DNA of 48,057 bases, from the NCBI GenBank assembly GCA_045537065.1, contig JAZSOT010000088.1, positions 1 through 48,057 of the forward strand, written 5' to 3'. The stretch's first letter is position 1, and each line of letters opens with the position of its first letter. The stretch is from RGIG8709 sp045537065. Its GTDB lineage: Bacteria; Bacillota; Clostridia; Monoglobales; Monoglobaceae. The translations under genes and the position numbers were made by a program. Of the stretch, positions 26,793 through 35,304 are shown piece after piece. The notes under the pieces are model-generated. The model had not been told where the DNA came from and made no database searches. It saw nothing but the letters and a program-made list of their open reading frames with translations.

Positions 26793-27635
26793 ATGTTTAA
26801 AATCTTAGAGAAAATACCTCTTAACCCTACCGTTACAAAAATGGTTATAGATGCACCGCAAATCGCTAAAAAAGCTTTAGCGGGTCAATTTATTATCCTC
26901 CGTGCAACAGATGACGGTGAACGCATTCCACTAACAATTGCAGACTACAATAGAGAGCTTGGAACTATTACTATAATTTTTCAGGTTGTGGGAAAGACAA
27001 CAAAGATACTGAACACATTAGGAGAAGGCGATTTTATTCCTGATTTTGCAGGACCTCTTGGAAAACCCACAGAAATTAAAAACCTGAAAAAAGTTGCTGT
27101 TATTGGCGGCGGTGTGGGTTCTGCTATTGCCTATCCTGTTGCAAAAGCACTTTTTAAAAACGGAACCGAGGTTCATACTATAGTCGGTTTCAGAAACAAA
27201 GAACTTGTTATTCTTGAAGAAGAATTTAAAAAGGTTAGCAATAAATTTTTCATTATGACAGACGATGGTTCCTACGGAGAAAAAGGGCTTGTTACGGATG
27301 CTCTTAAAGCCCTTATAGAAAATAAAGAAAACTATGATAAGGTTATAGCAATCGGTCCCCTTGTTATGATGAAATTTGTTTCCCTCTTAACCAAAGAATA
27401 CGGAGTTAAAACCACAGTTTCTATGAATCCCATTATGATTGACGGAACAGGAATGTGTGGCGGATGCCGTCTCACCGTTGGTGGAGAAGTTAAATTTGCC
27501 TGCGTTGACGGACCTGATTTTGACGGTCATCTGGTTGATTTTGACGAGGCTATAAGAAGAAGTTCTATGTATAAAGATTTTGAAAGAAAAAAACACGATG
27601 AATTTTGCAATCTTTTAAAACAAAAGGAGGTTTAA
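26793..27635 (+). CDS. nfnA: NADH-dependent reduced ferredoxin:NADP+ oxidoreductase subunit A
   Basis: 280 residues of the sulfide dehydrogenase / dihydroorotate dehydrogenase electron-transfer family. The FAD-binding part carries RIPLTIADYN around residue 45, NAD binding is VAVIGGGVGSAIAYPVAKAL near 100, and the C-terminus has a [2Fe-2S] site GMCGGCRLTVGGEVKFACVDGPDFDGH. Paired with NfnB it makes the electron-bifurcating NfnAB complex, which balances NADH, NADPH and ferredoxin in anaerobes. ATG 26793 has AAGGAGG upstream; an earlier in-frame ATG at 26754 lies in the terminator and is rejected. nfnB follows after 4 bases. Confidence 0.9.
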   Translation: MFKILEKIPLNPTVTKMVIDAPQIAKKALAGQFIILRATDDGERIPLTIADYNRELGTITIIFQVVGKTTKILNTLGEGDFIPDFAGPLGKPTEIKNLKKVAVIGGGVGSAIAYPVAKALFKNGTEVHTIVGFRNKELVILEEEFKKVSNKFFIMTDDGSYGEKGLVTDALKALIENKENYDKVIAIGPLVMMKFVSLLTKEYGVKTTVSMNPIMIDGTGMCGGCRLTVGGEVKFACVDGPDFDGHLVDFDEAIRRSSMYKDFERKKHDEFCNLLKQKEV

Positions 27636-27639
27636 TCCT

Positions 27640-29037
27640 ATGCCTAATATGTCTATTAAAAAAACACCTATGCAGGTTTTAAACCCAAAAGAAAGAATAA
27701 AAAATTTTAACGAGGTTTCCCTAGGATATACAAAAGAAGAGGCTATAAACGAAGCAAAACGATGTTTAAACTGCAAAAACAAGCCTTGTACCTCCGCTTG
27801 CCCTGTTTCTATCGACATTCCCGGATTTATAAGCAAAGTTGCCAATGAAGATTTTGAAGGTGCATACGAGGTCCTGACTAAACAAAGCTCTCTTCCCGCA
27901 GTTTGCGGACGAGTTTGTCCTCAGGAAACACAATGTGAAATGAAATGTGTTCGCGGATTAAAATGCGAACCGGTTGCAATCGGCAGACTGGAACGTTTTG
28001 TTGCAGACTGGCATATAGAAAATTCAAAAGAAGAAATTTCTGCTCCTCAATTTAACGGAAAAAAAGTTGCTGTTATCGGTTCAGGGCCTGCAGGTCTTAC
28101 CTGTGCAGGTGACCTCTCCCGATTTGGCTATGATGTTACTGTTTTTGAGGCTCTTCACACAGCAGGAGGCGTTTTGGTTTACGGTATTCCTGAATTCAGA
28201 CTTCCAAAGGAAATAGTTAAAAAAGAAATAGAAAAGCTTAAATCTATGGGCGTTAAAATCAAAACAAATATGATAGTGGGAAAGGTTTTTTCCATTGATG
28301 AACTCATTAATGACGAGTTTGATGCCGTTTTCATCGGAACGGGAGCAGGTCTCCCAAAGTTTATGAATATTGAAGGAGAAAACTTAAACGGAGTTTATTC
28401 CGCCAATGAATTTCTTACAAGAATTAATCTGATGAAAGCATATGAAGAAAACAGCCATACCCCCATTCTCAAAGCAAAAAAAGTTGCCGTTGTGGGAGGC
28501 GGAAATGTTGCTATGGATTCAGCTCGTTGTGCTCTCAGACTTGGTGCTGAAAAGGTTTATATAGTTTACAGAAGAGGAATTGAAGAAATTCCTGCAAGAA
28601 ACGAAGAAATAGAACACGCTATGGAAGAGGGCGTTGAATTTTTAACTCTTACAAACCCTAAAAAGATTTTAGGAGACGAAAACAATTTCGTTACAAGTAT
28701 GGAATGTATTAAAATGGAACTTGGTGAACCTGACGAATCAGGAAGAAGAAGTCCCTATGAAAAAAAGGGTTCTGAATTTATACTGGATATTGATTCAGTT
28801 ATAATGTCAATAGGAACATCGCCGAACCCTCTTATAAAAAATACCACACCAAATCTTGAAACAAACCGTCATGGCTGCATAATCACTAAGGGAAACAATG
28901 GTGAAACATCAATCGAGGGTGTTTATGCCGGAGGAGATGTTGTGACGGGAGCTGCCACAGTTATTCTTGCAATGGGTGCCGGGAAAAAAGCAGCAAATGC
29001 AATTGACCAGTATTTGAAGAACAAAGAAACATTTTAA
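27640..29037 (+). CDS. nfnB: NADH-dependent reduced ferredoxin:NADP+ oxidoreductase subunit B (GltD-like)
   Basis: 465 residues, the usual length for NfnB. The N-terminal [4Fe-4S] domain has CLNCKNKPCTSACPV around residue 42 and CGRVCPQETQCEMKCVRG around 90. Two Rossmann motifs follow: VAVIGSGPAGLTCAGDL (FAD) near 145, and VAVVGGGNVAMDSARCALRLGA (NADPH) near 285. GVYAGGDVVTGAATVILAMGAGKKAA closes the fold. The same fold serves as the small subunit of glutamate synthase, but adjacency to nfnA and the absence of gltB support NfnB. An AAAGGAGG site overlaps the nfnA end. Confidence 0.92.
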   Translation: MPNMSIKKTPMQVLNPKERIKNFNEVSLGYTKEEAINEAKRCLNCKNKPCTSACPVSIDIPGFISKVANEDFEGAYEVLTKQSSLPAVCGRVCPQETQCEMKCVRGLKCEPVAIGRLERFVADWHIENSKEEISAPQFNGKKVAVIGSGPAGLTCAGDLSRFGYDVTVFEALHTAGGVLVYGIPEFRLPKEIVKKEIEKLKSMGVKIKTNMIVGKVFSIDELINDEFDAVFIGTGAGLPKFMNIEGENLNGVYSANEFLTRINLMKAYEENSHTPILKAKKVAVVGGGNVAMDSARCALRLGAEKVYIVYRRGIEEIPARNEEIEHAMEEGVEFLTLTNPKKILGDENNFVTSMECIKMELGEPDESGRRSPYEKKGSEFILDIDSVIMSIGTSPNPLIKNTTPNLETNRHGCIITKGNNGETSIEGVYAGGDVVTGAATVILAMGAGKKAANAIDQYLKNKETF

Positions 29038-29040
29038 TAA

Positions 29041-29074
29041 AAAAATAAAGGTTGCAGTGCAACCTTTATTTTTT
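29041..29074. terminator. bidirectional terminator between nfnB and tcdA
   Basis: AAAATAAAGGTTG (29042-29054) pairs with CAACCTTTATTTT (29060-29072) around CAGTG, followed by more T residues. Confidence 0.9.
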
Positions 29075-29776
29075 TATTAAGTCTCTTATAACTTCACCGG
29101 CTATTATAAGACCTGCAACAGAGGGTACAAAAGCAACACTTCCCGGAATCTGTCTTTTTCCCTCTACCTTTTCTCCGCTTTCATAAGGCTTAATCGGCTC
29201 TTCCTTTGAATAGACAACCTTTAAATTTTTTATACCTCTTTTTTTCAGTTCATATCTCATAACTCTTGCAAGAGGACAAACCGAAGTTTTGTAAATATCC
29301 GAAACTTCAAACCTTGTTGCATCAAGCTTATTTCCTGCACCCATAGAACTGATTATTTTCACAGCCTTTTCATCTGCTCTCATAATCAATTCTATTTTTG
29401 AAGAGACAGAGTCAATCGCATCAACCACATAGTCATAAAGCGAAAAATCAAACTCTTCCGAATTTTCCGTTGAATAAAAAGTCTTATATACGTTGACGAT
29501 GCATTCAGGATTAATATCTTCAATTCTTCTTTTTGCCACATCAACCTTATATTCATCAACCGAACTTAAGGTTGCAAAAAGCTGTCTGTTTATATTAGTT
29601 AGACTCACCTTATCATTATCAATAATATCAAGTGTTCCTACTCCGCTCCTTGCGAGGGCTTCAACGGTGTGTCCACCCACTCCGCCTATACCAAAGACTG
29701 CAACCCTTGAATTTTTAAGAATTTCCATTGCATCTTTTCCCAGCAAAAGTTCTGTTCTTGAAAATTGATTTAACAT
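29066..29776 (-). CDS. tcdA: tRNA threonylcarbamoyladenosine dehydratase (ThiF/E1-like)
   Basis: 236 residues of the E1-like ThiF superfamily. VAVFGIGGVGGHTVEALARSG near residue 28 binds ATP, DIIDNDKVSLTNINRQLFA is around 50, and YDYVVDAIDSVSSKIELI near 115 and the Cys in KTSVCPLARVMRYELKKRGI follow the CsdL/TcdA pattern. TcdA turns t6A of tRNA into the cyclic ct6A form. There is no ThiS or MoaD neighbour, which argues against thiamine or molybdopterin synthesis. The gene appears monocistronic. t6A itself is made with TsaB and TsaE, encoded about 8 kb away in this window. Confidence 0.9.
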   Translation of the reverse strand: MLNQFSRTELLLGKDAMEILKNSRVAVFGIGGVGGHTVEALARSGVGTLDIIDNDKVSLTNINRQLFATLSSVDEYKVDVAKRRIEDINPECIVNVYKTFYSTENSEEFDFSLYDYVVDAIDSVSSKIELIMRADEKAVKIISSMGAGNKLDATRFEVSDIYKTSVCPLARVMRYELKKRGIKNLKVVYSKEEPIKPYESGEKVEGKRQIPGSVAFVPSVAGLIIAGEVIRDLIKK

Positions 29777-29792
29777 ATCTTATCCTCTAACT

Positions 29793-29820
29793 AAAAAAAC
29801 AGTCAAAGACTGTTTTTTTA
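29793..29820 (-). terminator. terminator after the DUF1292 gene
   Basis: AAAAAAACAGTC and GACTGTTTTTTT form a stem with an AAA loop, just downstream of the DUF1292 stop on the minus strand and before the tcdA start. Confidence 0.85.
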
Positions 29821-29826
29821 TAATAA

Positions 29827-30144
29827 TTAATCTACCCAGTCAAAATCCTCTTCATTTCTTTCTCTGAAGATTTCATATGCCCTGTCAAGAATATCTTCAT
29901 CTTCTTCAGCAACAAGAATATATTCTCCATCTTCATCGGTTTCCATTTTTAGGATAACAACTTCCTCAACATCATCATCTTCAACCTCTATATCAGGAAC
30001 ACAGATAACATAATCTGCCTCTCCCACCTTAACTGTGTCAAGATGAACAAAGGTCTGTTTGTTTCCATCTTCGTCAAAAAGGTCAATTAAAAATTCTTCC
30101 TCATCAATATTTTCAATATTCTTGTTTTCAAAATTTTCAGACAT
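29827..30144 (-). CDS. DUF1292 (YrzB-like) protein
   Basis: 105 residues, strongly acidic. FLIDLFDEDGNKQTFVHLDTVKVGEADYVICVP near the N-terminus and EEVVILKMETDEDGEYILVAEEDEDILDRAYEIF are typical of DUF1292. The family is found downstream of ruvX in Bacillus and clostridia; its function is unknown. ATG 30144 has AAGGAG upstream; the longer frame from 30180 overlaps ruvX and is not favoured. It is co-transcribed with ruvX (37-base gap) and closed by a good terminator. Confidence 0.9.
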   Translation of the reverse strand: MSENFENKNIENIDEEEFLIDLFDEDGNKQTFVHLDTVKVGEADYVICVPDIEVEDDDVEEVVILKMETDEDGEYILVAEEDEDILDRAYEIFRERNEEDFDWVD

Positions 30145-30181
30145 AATAATACTCCTTTTAATTTTTTTCAGGAAAAACACA

Positions 30182-30586
30182 TTATTTCAAGCTGTCAAGA
30201 TAGCTTTGAAGAATAAACGCTGCCGCAATTTTATCAACACTGTCTTTTCTTTTTTGTCCGCGAACATTTGTTTCATTCATAAGATTATGTGCAGAAACAG
30301 TTGTCAGTCTTTCATCCCATAATATAATTTTCACACCGGTCAGCTCTTTAATCATCTTCGCAAGTCTCTTTGCTTTTTTTCCGCTACCGCCAATGCTTCC
30401 GTCCATATTCTTGGGAAATCCAACCACAATCCTTTCAATTTTGTGCTTCATAACAAGTTCTGCCGCATGCTCTGCAACCTTATTCATATTTTTTTCAGCA
30501 AAGGTTTCAAGAGTTCCAGCTATTAATCCGTTTTCCGAAACAGCAAAGCCTGTTCTTGAATCGCCATAATCAATTCCTAAAATCAT
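30182..30586 (-). CDS. ruvX: RuvX/YqgF Holliday-junction resolvase-like nuclease
   Basis: 134 residues. The RNase H-like fold starts MILGIDYGDSRTGFAVSENG, IERIVVGFPKNMDGSIGGSG lies around residue 57, and ILWDERLTTVSAHNLM around 90 carries acidic active-site residues. The family (YqgF) processes pre-16S rRNA or resolves junctions. ATG 30586 with GAGGA 8 bases upstream is preferred to the TTG at 30601. It has its own promoter and forms an operon with the DUF1292 gene, the order seen in Bacillus yrrK-yrzB. Confidence 0.94.
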   Translation of the reverse strand: MILGIDYGDSRTGFAVSENGLIAGTLETFAEKNMNKVAEHAAELVMKHKIERIVVGFPKNMDGSIGGSGKKAKRLAKMIKELTGVKIILWDERLTTVSAHNLMNETNVRGQKRKDSVDKIAAAFILQSYLDSLK

Positions 30587-30616
30587 TTTGTTTTTCCTCA
30601 ATTTTCTTTTAATACA

Positions 30617-30644
30617 AGTTTATCATATTTTTTTTATTTGTCAA
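30617..30644 (-). promoter_or_regulatory. sigma-A promoter of ruvX-DUF1292
   Basis: On the minus strand, TTGACA (30639-30644) and TAAACT (30617-30622) have a 16-base spacer, about 30 bases before the ruvX start. Confidence 0.6.
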
Positions 30645-30736
30645 TAGCCTTTAATTGTCGAACAGATATATTACCATGTCAGATTATATCCTATTTGTGT
30701 AATAATTTGCTAATTTCTAATTTGGTTCAATAATTA

Positions 30737-30782
30737 TTGTACAAAATGGGTTATTGACAAAAACCCCTATTTTGTATAAAAT
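30737..30782 (+). promoter_or_regulatory. acn promoter with a flanking dyad (candidate operator)
   Basis: TTGACA at 30754-30759 is followed by TAAAAT at 30777-30782 (17-base spacer; TATAAA two bases earlier is also possible). The -35 box lies in the loop of a large inverted repeat: TTGTACAAAATGGGTT (30737-30752) against AACCCCTATTTTGTATAA (30762-30779), with one mismatch and a two-base insertion. A repressor bound here would cover the promoter. It does not match the known Rex operator pattern. Confidence 0.55.
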
Positions 30783-30816
30783 ATATACATATATTTTAAA
30801 ATAGGAGAATTATGAA

Positions 30817-32748
30817 ATGGGACTTACAATTGCTCAAAAAATTATTAAAAATCATCTTGTTTCAGGCGAAATGATTGCCGGACAGGAAATTTCTATAAAG
30901 ATTGACCAGACTTTAACTCAAGACTCAACAGGCACAATGGCATATCTCCAGTTTGAAGCTATGGGCATAGACAGAGTTAAAACAGAACGCTCTGTTGCAT
31001 ATATTGACCACAACACACTTCAGGCAGGCTTTGAAAACGCTGATGACCACAAATATATTCAGACTGTTGCATCAAAGCACGGAATTTATTTCTCCCGCCC
31101 GGGAAACGGAATTTGCCATCAGGTTCAGCTTGAACGCTTTGGAAAACCAGGGAAAACTCTTCTCGGTTCTGACAGCCACACACCAACAGGCGGCGGTATA
31201 GGTATGCTCGCTATCGGTGCAGGCGGTCTTGATGTTGCTGTTGCTATGGGCGGCGGTGCATACTATATCACTATGCCGAAAATTATGCGTGTTGAACTTA
31301 AAGGAAAGCTCAGAAAATGGGTTACTGCAAAGGATATTATCTTAGATGTTCTTCGCCAGATTTCAGTTAAAGGCGGCGTTGGATATATCCTTGAATACAC
31401 AGGTGAAGGTGTTAAGACACTTTCTGTTCCTGAAAGAGCAACAATAACAAATATGGGTGCAGAACACGGTGCAACAACATCTGTTTTCCCAAGTGATGAA
31501 ATAACAAGAGAATTTTTAAAGGCTCAAAAGAGAGAAGAAGATTTTATTGAATTATTCCCTGATGAAGATGCTATTTATGACAAAACAATAACTGTTAACT
31601 TAGACGAGCTTGTTCCTCTTGTTGCAAAGCCTCACTCACCTGATGCAGTTGAAACCTGCGACAGTGTTGGAAAAATTAAAATTGACCAGGTATTTATCGG
31701 AAGCTGCACAAACTCATCTTATGCAGATATGATGAAAGCTGCAAAAATTCTTAAAGGAAAAACTGTTCATCCTGACGTGAGCCTTGTTATCGGACCAGGT
31801 TCAAAACAGGTTTTAAATATGCTTGCAGAAAACGGAGCTCTTTCTGATATGATTGATGCAGGTGCAAGAATTCTAGAAAGTGCCTGCGGTCCTTGTATCG
31901 GTATGGGACAGTCACCAAAGACAGACGCTATCTCTCTTAGAACAAACAATCGTAATTTCTATGGAAGAAGCGGCACTATGTCTGCAGGAGTTTATCTTGT
32001 AAGCCCTGAAGTAGCTGCAGTTTCTGCAATAACAGGTGTTCTTACCAATCCTATGGAGCTTGGAGATTCTGTTGATATTTCCTTTGAAATGCCAAAGGAA
32101 TTTAAGGTTAATGACAATATGATTATTCCACCTGCTGAAAATTCAGCTGATGTTGACGTGGTGAGAGGCCCCAATATTAAGGAATTCCCTGTTAATGTTC
32201 CAATGAGCGATGAAATAAAGGCGAATGCTCTTATAAAAGTTGAAGACAACATAACAACTGACCATATTATGCCTTCAAATGCAAAGCTTCTGCCTTACCG
32301 TTCAAACATTCCTTATCTTTCAGATTACTGCCTTGCATCCTGTGACAGCGAGTTTTCAAAGAGAGCAAAGGAAGCAGGCGGAGGATTTATTATTGCAGGT
32401 TCAAACTACGGACAGGGTTCTTCAAGAGAACACGCAGCTCTTGTTCCTTTATATCTTGGAATTAAAGCTGTTATTGCAAAATCATTTGCAAGAATCCATA
32501 TGGCAAACCTTATAAATAACGGAATTATGCCTCTTACATTTGTTAACCCTGATGATTATGACAAAATTGACCGTGACGATGAATTAAAGCTTGAAAATAT
32601 GAAAGCTACAATATTATCAGGTGATACAATTATAGTTAAAAACATTACAAAAAATATTGAAATACCAGCCCAAATCACCCTTTCAGAACGCCAGAAACAA
32701 ATTATGCTTGCAGGCGGGCTTTTGAACTTTACAAGGGAAAATGCCTAA
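30817..32748 (+). CDS. acnA: aconitate hydratase (monomeric, ~640-residue type)
   Basis: 643 residues. The [4Fe-4S] ligands are visible as FIGSCTNSSYADM near residue 290 and SACGPCIGMGQSP near 355. SDSHTPTGGGIGMLAIGAGGLDVAVAMGG lies around 125, and the swivel-domain motif SNYGQGSSREHAALVPLYLG around 530. It interconverts citrate and isocitrate. This short class is common in anaerobes and lies between AcnA and LeuC-type enzymes in length. It is followed after 11 bases by rex, so it probably shares a transcript with the redox sensor. No citrate synthase or isocitrate dehydrogenase gene is in the window. Confidence 0.93.
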   Translation: MGLTIAQKIIKNHLVSGEMIAGQEISIKIDQTLTQDSTGTMAYLQFEAMGIDRVKTERSVAYIDHNTLQAGFENADDHKYIQTVASKHGIYFSRPGNGICHQVQLERFGKPGKTLLGSDSHTPTGGGIGMLAIGAGGLDVAVAMGGGAYYITMPKIMRVELKGKLRKWVTAKDIILDVLRQISVKGGVGYILEYTGEGVKTLSVPERATITNMGAEHGATTSVFPSDEITREFLKAQKREEDFIELFPDEDAIYDKTITVNLDELVPLVAKPHSPDAVETCDSVGKIKIDQVFIGSCTNSSYADMMKAAKILKGKTVHPDVSLVIGPGSKQVLNMLAENGALSDMIDAGARILESACGPCIGMGQSPKTDAISLRTNNRNFYGRSGTMSAGVYLVSPEVAAVSAITGVLTNPMELGDSVDISFEMPKEFKVNDNMIIPPAENSADVDVVRGPNIKEFPVNVPMSDEIKANALIKVEDNITTDHIMPSNAKLLPYRSNIPYLSDYCLASCDSEFSKRAKEAGGGFIIAGSNYGQGSSREHAALVPLYLGIKAVIAKSFARIHMANLINNGIMPLTFVNPDDYDKIDRDDELKLENMKATILSGDTIIVKNITKNIEIPAQITLSERQKQIMLAGGLLNFTRENA

Positions 32749-32759
32749 GGAGTAAATAT

Positions 32760-33395
32760 ATGGTAGTAAAAAAAGTTTCTGCCTCTGTCATAAACCGTCT
32801 TCCAAGATATTACAGATACTTAGGAGAGCTTCATGACAATGGCATTGAACGAATTTCATCCAAGGATTTAAGCAAAAAAATGGGTCTTACCGCATCACAA
32901 ATCCGTCAGGACTTTAACTGCTTTGGCGGATTTGGACAACAAGGATACGGTTACAATGTTGAATATCTTTTTGGAGAAATAGCGTCCATTCTCGGTATTC
33001 ACAACGGCTACACTACTATTTTGGTTGGTGCCGGAAATATTGGACGTGCTTTTACCACTAACACAAATTTTGAAAAAAGGGGCTTTAAGCTAATTGGTAT
33101 TTTCGACAAAGACCCTGAAAAAATTGGCGGAAAAATTCGTGATATATCTATTTCCGATTACAAAGACGTCGAAAAATTTATAAAGGAAAACAACCCCACA
33201 ATGGCAATTATTGCCGTTCCAAGAGACAGTGTGAACAATGTTATCCGTGACCTTAAAAGCTTTGGTATCAAAGCATTCTTAAACTTCTCATACACCGAGG
33301 TCACATCAGAAGATGACACAGTTATTGAAAACGTTCACTTGGGGGATAATCTTATGCGTCTTTCATTTAAAATTTCGGACAAAAACAAAGAATAA
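32760..33395 (+). CDS. rex: redox-sensing transcriptional repressor Rex
   Basis: 211 residues. The N-terminal winged helix has SKKMGLTASQIRQDFNCFGGFGQQGYGYNVEYL, diagnostic of Rex. The Rossmann domain follows with ILVGAGNIGRAF near residue 82 and the ALLNF-like motif KAFLNFSYTE near 178. Rex represses fermentative and respiratory genes and releases DNA when NADH binds. AAGGAG overlaps the acn stop, and the start is 11 bases later. No consensus Rex site (TTGTTAA-N4-TTAACAA type) was seen in the acn upstream region. Confidence 0.96.
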   Translation: MVVKKVSASVINRLPRYYRYLGELHDNGIERISSKDLSKKMGLTASQIRQDFNCFGGFGQQGYGYNVEYLFGEIASILGIHNGYTTILVGAGNIGRAFTTNTNFEKRGFKLIGIFDKDPEKIGGKIRDISISDYKDVEKFIKENNPTMAIIAVPRDSVNNVIRDLKSFGIKAFLNFSYTEVTSEDDTVIENVHLGDNLMRLSFKISDKNKE

Positions 33396-33413
33396 CAGGC
33401 AGGTTGCAGTTTT

Positions 33414-34244
33414 ATGATGAAGCTTTATAATATAGACCACTTTTCTCTTGAAGAAACCTTTCTTTGCGGTCAGTGTTTCAGATGGGAAAAAGACGAAAAC
33501 GGTGTCTTCTTTGGAACAGTTAAAAACGATGCTGTTAAAATGTATTATGTTGATGAAAAAACAATTTATATTGAAAGCACAAATCCAGACCTTGTTTACT
33601 GGAGCAAATATTTAAACTTTTCCTGCGATTATAATCAGGCAGAAGAATTTTTAAAGCAAGACGAGAAACTTCTTCTCCCTATTGAAAAAGGAAAAGGTAT
33701 CCGCATTCTAAGACAGGATTTGTGGGAAACTATAATTTCATTCATAATTTCAGCAAATAACAACATTCCCAGAATTAAAAAGATAATTGACAGTCTTTGC
33801 AGGCTTTACGGCGAAAAGATAGAATTTGATAATAAAACCTTTTATGGCTTTCCGACTCCCGAAAAGCTTGCAGCTTTAGAACTTTCCGATTTTGCAGAAA
33901 TCAAAGCAGGTTTCAGAGATAAATACATTCTTGACGCAGCAAAAAAAGTTGCATCCGGAGAAATTAATCTTTCGGAAATTGAAAAAATGGGAAACCTTGA
34001 CGCAAAAAAAGAACTTATGAAAATAAAGGGCGTGGGCACAAAGGTTGCAGACTGCATCCTCCTCTTTTCTCTGGGAAGACACAATATATTCCCTCTTGAT
34101 GTGTGGACAAAAAGAATTATTTCGGACCTTTACAATGTGGAAGAAAAAAACATTCCCTCCTTTGTTGAAGAAAAATTTGGAATATATAGTGGAATTGCAC
34201 AACAGTATCTCTATTACTATTATGCTATCGAAAAAAATCAATAA
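33414..34244 (+). CDS. ogg: 8-oxoguanine DNA glycosylase (OGG1-type)
   Basis: 276 residues. The N-terminal OGG domain (FSLEETFLCGQCFRWEKDENG...) is followed by the helix-hairpin-helix-GPD fold. KGVGTKVADCILLFSLGRHNIFPLDVWTKR near residue 205 holds the HhH, the catalytic Lys (GTKVAD) and the catalytic Asp (PLDVW). It excises oxidised guanine from DNA. It starts 18 bases after rex and may belong to the same transcript, linking redox sensing with oxidative base repair; the functional link is inference. Confidence 0.92.
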   Translation: MMKLYNIDHFSLEETFLCGQCFRWEKDENGVFFGTVKNDAVKMYYVDEKTIYIESTNPDLVYWSKYLNFSCDYNQAEEFLKQDEKLLLPIEKGKGIRILRQDLWETIISFIISANNNIPRIKKIIDSLCRLYGEKIEFDNKTFYGFPTPEKLAALELSDFAEIKAGFRDKYILDAAKKVASGEINLSEIEKMGNLDAKKELMKIKGVGTKVADCILLFSLGRHNIFPLDVWTKRIISDLYNVEEKNIPSFVEEKFGIYSGIAQQYLYYYYAIEKNQ

Positions 34245-34269
34245 AAATCAATAAAATTCATATTAACAC

Positions 34270-34298
34270 TTGAATATTTACAAAAAATGGTGTAATAT
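34270..34298 (+). promoter_or_regulatory. sigma-A promoter of fba
   Basis: TTGAAT at 34270-34275 and TAATAT at 34293-34298 with a 17-base spacer, about 75 bases before the start. The leader contains a short GGCAAATTTTGCC palindrome. Confidence 0.6.
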
Positions 34299-34373
34299 TA
34301 TTTATAGTTTAACTTTGTTAAGCTATTAACATAAAAAACATAGGCAAATTTTGCCGGAATGGAGTGTATATAA

Positions 34374-35237
34374 ATGTTAGTATCAGCTACCCAAATGCTA
34401 AAAAAAGCTGTTGAAGGACACTACGCTGTAGGTCAGTTCAACATAAACAACCTTGAATGGACAAAGGCTATTTTACAGACAGCTCAGGAAAACAATTCTC
34501 CTGTTATCCTCGGTGTTTCAGAGGGTGCCGGAAAATATATGACAGGTTTTGAAACTGTTGCAGACATGGTTAAGGCTATGATTAAATGCATGAACATCAC
34601 TGTTCCTGTTGCTATTCATCTTGACCACGGAACATACGAAGCTTGCTATAAATGTATTAAGGCAGGTTTTTCATCAATTATGTTTGACGGTTCTCATTTC
34701 CAGATTGAAGAAAATATTGAAAAAACAAAGGAACTTGTTCATGTTGCTCACAACCTAGGTCTTTCAATTGAAGCAGAAGTTGGTTCAATTGGTGGCGAAG
34801 AAGACGGCGTTGTTGGCGCAGGTGAAGTTGCAGATCCTAATGAATGTAAATTAATTGCTGACCTTGGCGTTGATTTCCTTGCTGCAGGTATCGGAAATAT
34901 TCACGGAAAATATCCTGAAAACTGGAAAGGTCTTGACTTTGATGCTCTTGCAAACATCAAAGCTAAAACAGGTGACCTTCCTCTCGTTCTTCACGGCGGA
35001 ACAGGTATCCCTGCAGAAATGATTAAGAAAGCTATTTCACTTGGTGTTGCAAAAATTAACGTTAACACTGAGTGTCAGCTTTATTTCCAGGAAGCAACAA
35101 GAAAATATATTGAAGAAGGCAAAGACCTTGTTGGTAAAGGTTTTGACCCAAGAAAACTTCTTGCTCCCGGATGTGAAGCTATTAAAACTATTGTTAAAGA
35201 AAAAATGGAACTTTTCGGTTCTGTTAATAAAGCTTAA
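34374..35237 (+). CDS. fba: class II fructose-1,6-bisphosphate aldolase
   Basis: 287 residues. Class II zinc motifs are present: VAIHLDHGTYEACYKCIKAGFSSIMFDGSH around residue 77, EAEVGSIGGEEDGV around 136, and LVLHGGTGIPAEMIKKAISLGVAKINVNTE around 203 with the Zn-binding His and phosphate-binding residues. It splits fructose 1,6-bisphosphate to DHAP and glyceraldehyde 3-phosphate in glycolysis. Length and sequence fit the FbaA/FBA type more than tagatose-bisphosphate aldolase, although that close relative cannot be fully excluded. GGAGTG lies upstream of the ATG. Confidence 0.93.
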   Translation: MLVSATQMLKKAVEGHYAVGQFNINNLEWTKAILQTAQENNSPVILGVSEGAGKYMTGFETVADMVKAMIKCMNITVPVAIHLDHGTYEACYKCIKAGFSSIMFDGSHFQIEENIEKTKELVHVAHNLGLSIEAEVGSIGGEEDGVVGAGEVADPNECKLIADLGVDFLAAGIGNIHGKYPENWKGLDFDALANIKAKTGDLPLVLHGGTGIPAEMIKKAISLGVAKINVNTECQLYFQEATRKYIEEGKDLVGKGFDPRKLLAPGCEAIKTIVKEKMELFGSVNKA

Positions 35238-35304
35238 TACTACACAAATGACGCCTGCAAATGTGTTTTAAATCTAAAATTGCAGGCAGAAAGCAGGAAT
35301 TAAA

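Noticed and set aside
30660..30816. Rex operator upstream of acn
   Set aside because: I looked for TTGTTAA-N4-TTAACAA and TTGTGAA-N4-TTCACAA types; only scattered TTTGTG-like half sites are present.
35238..35304. T-box riboswitch before serS
   Set aside because: The gap is only 67 bases and has no T-box core sequence or specifier-like long stem.
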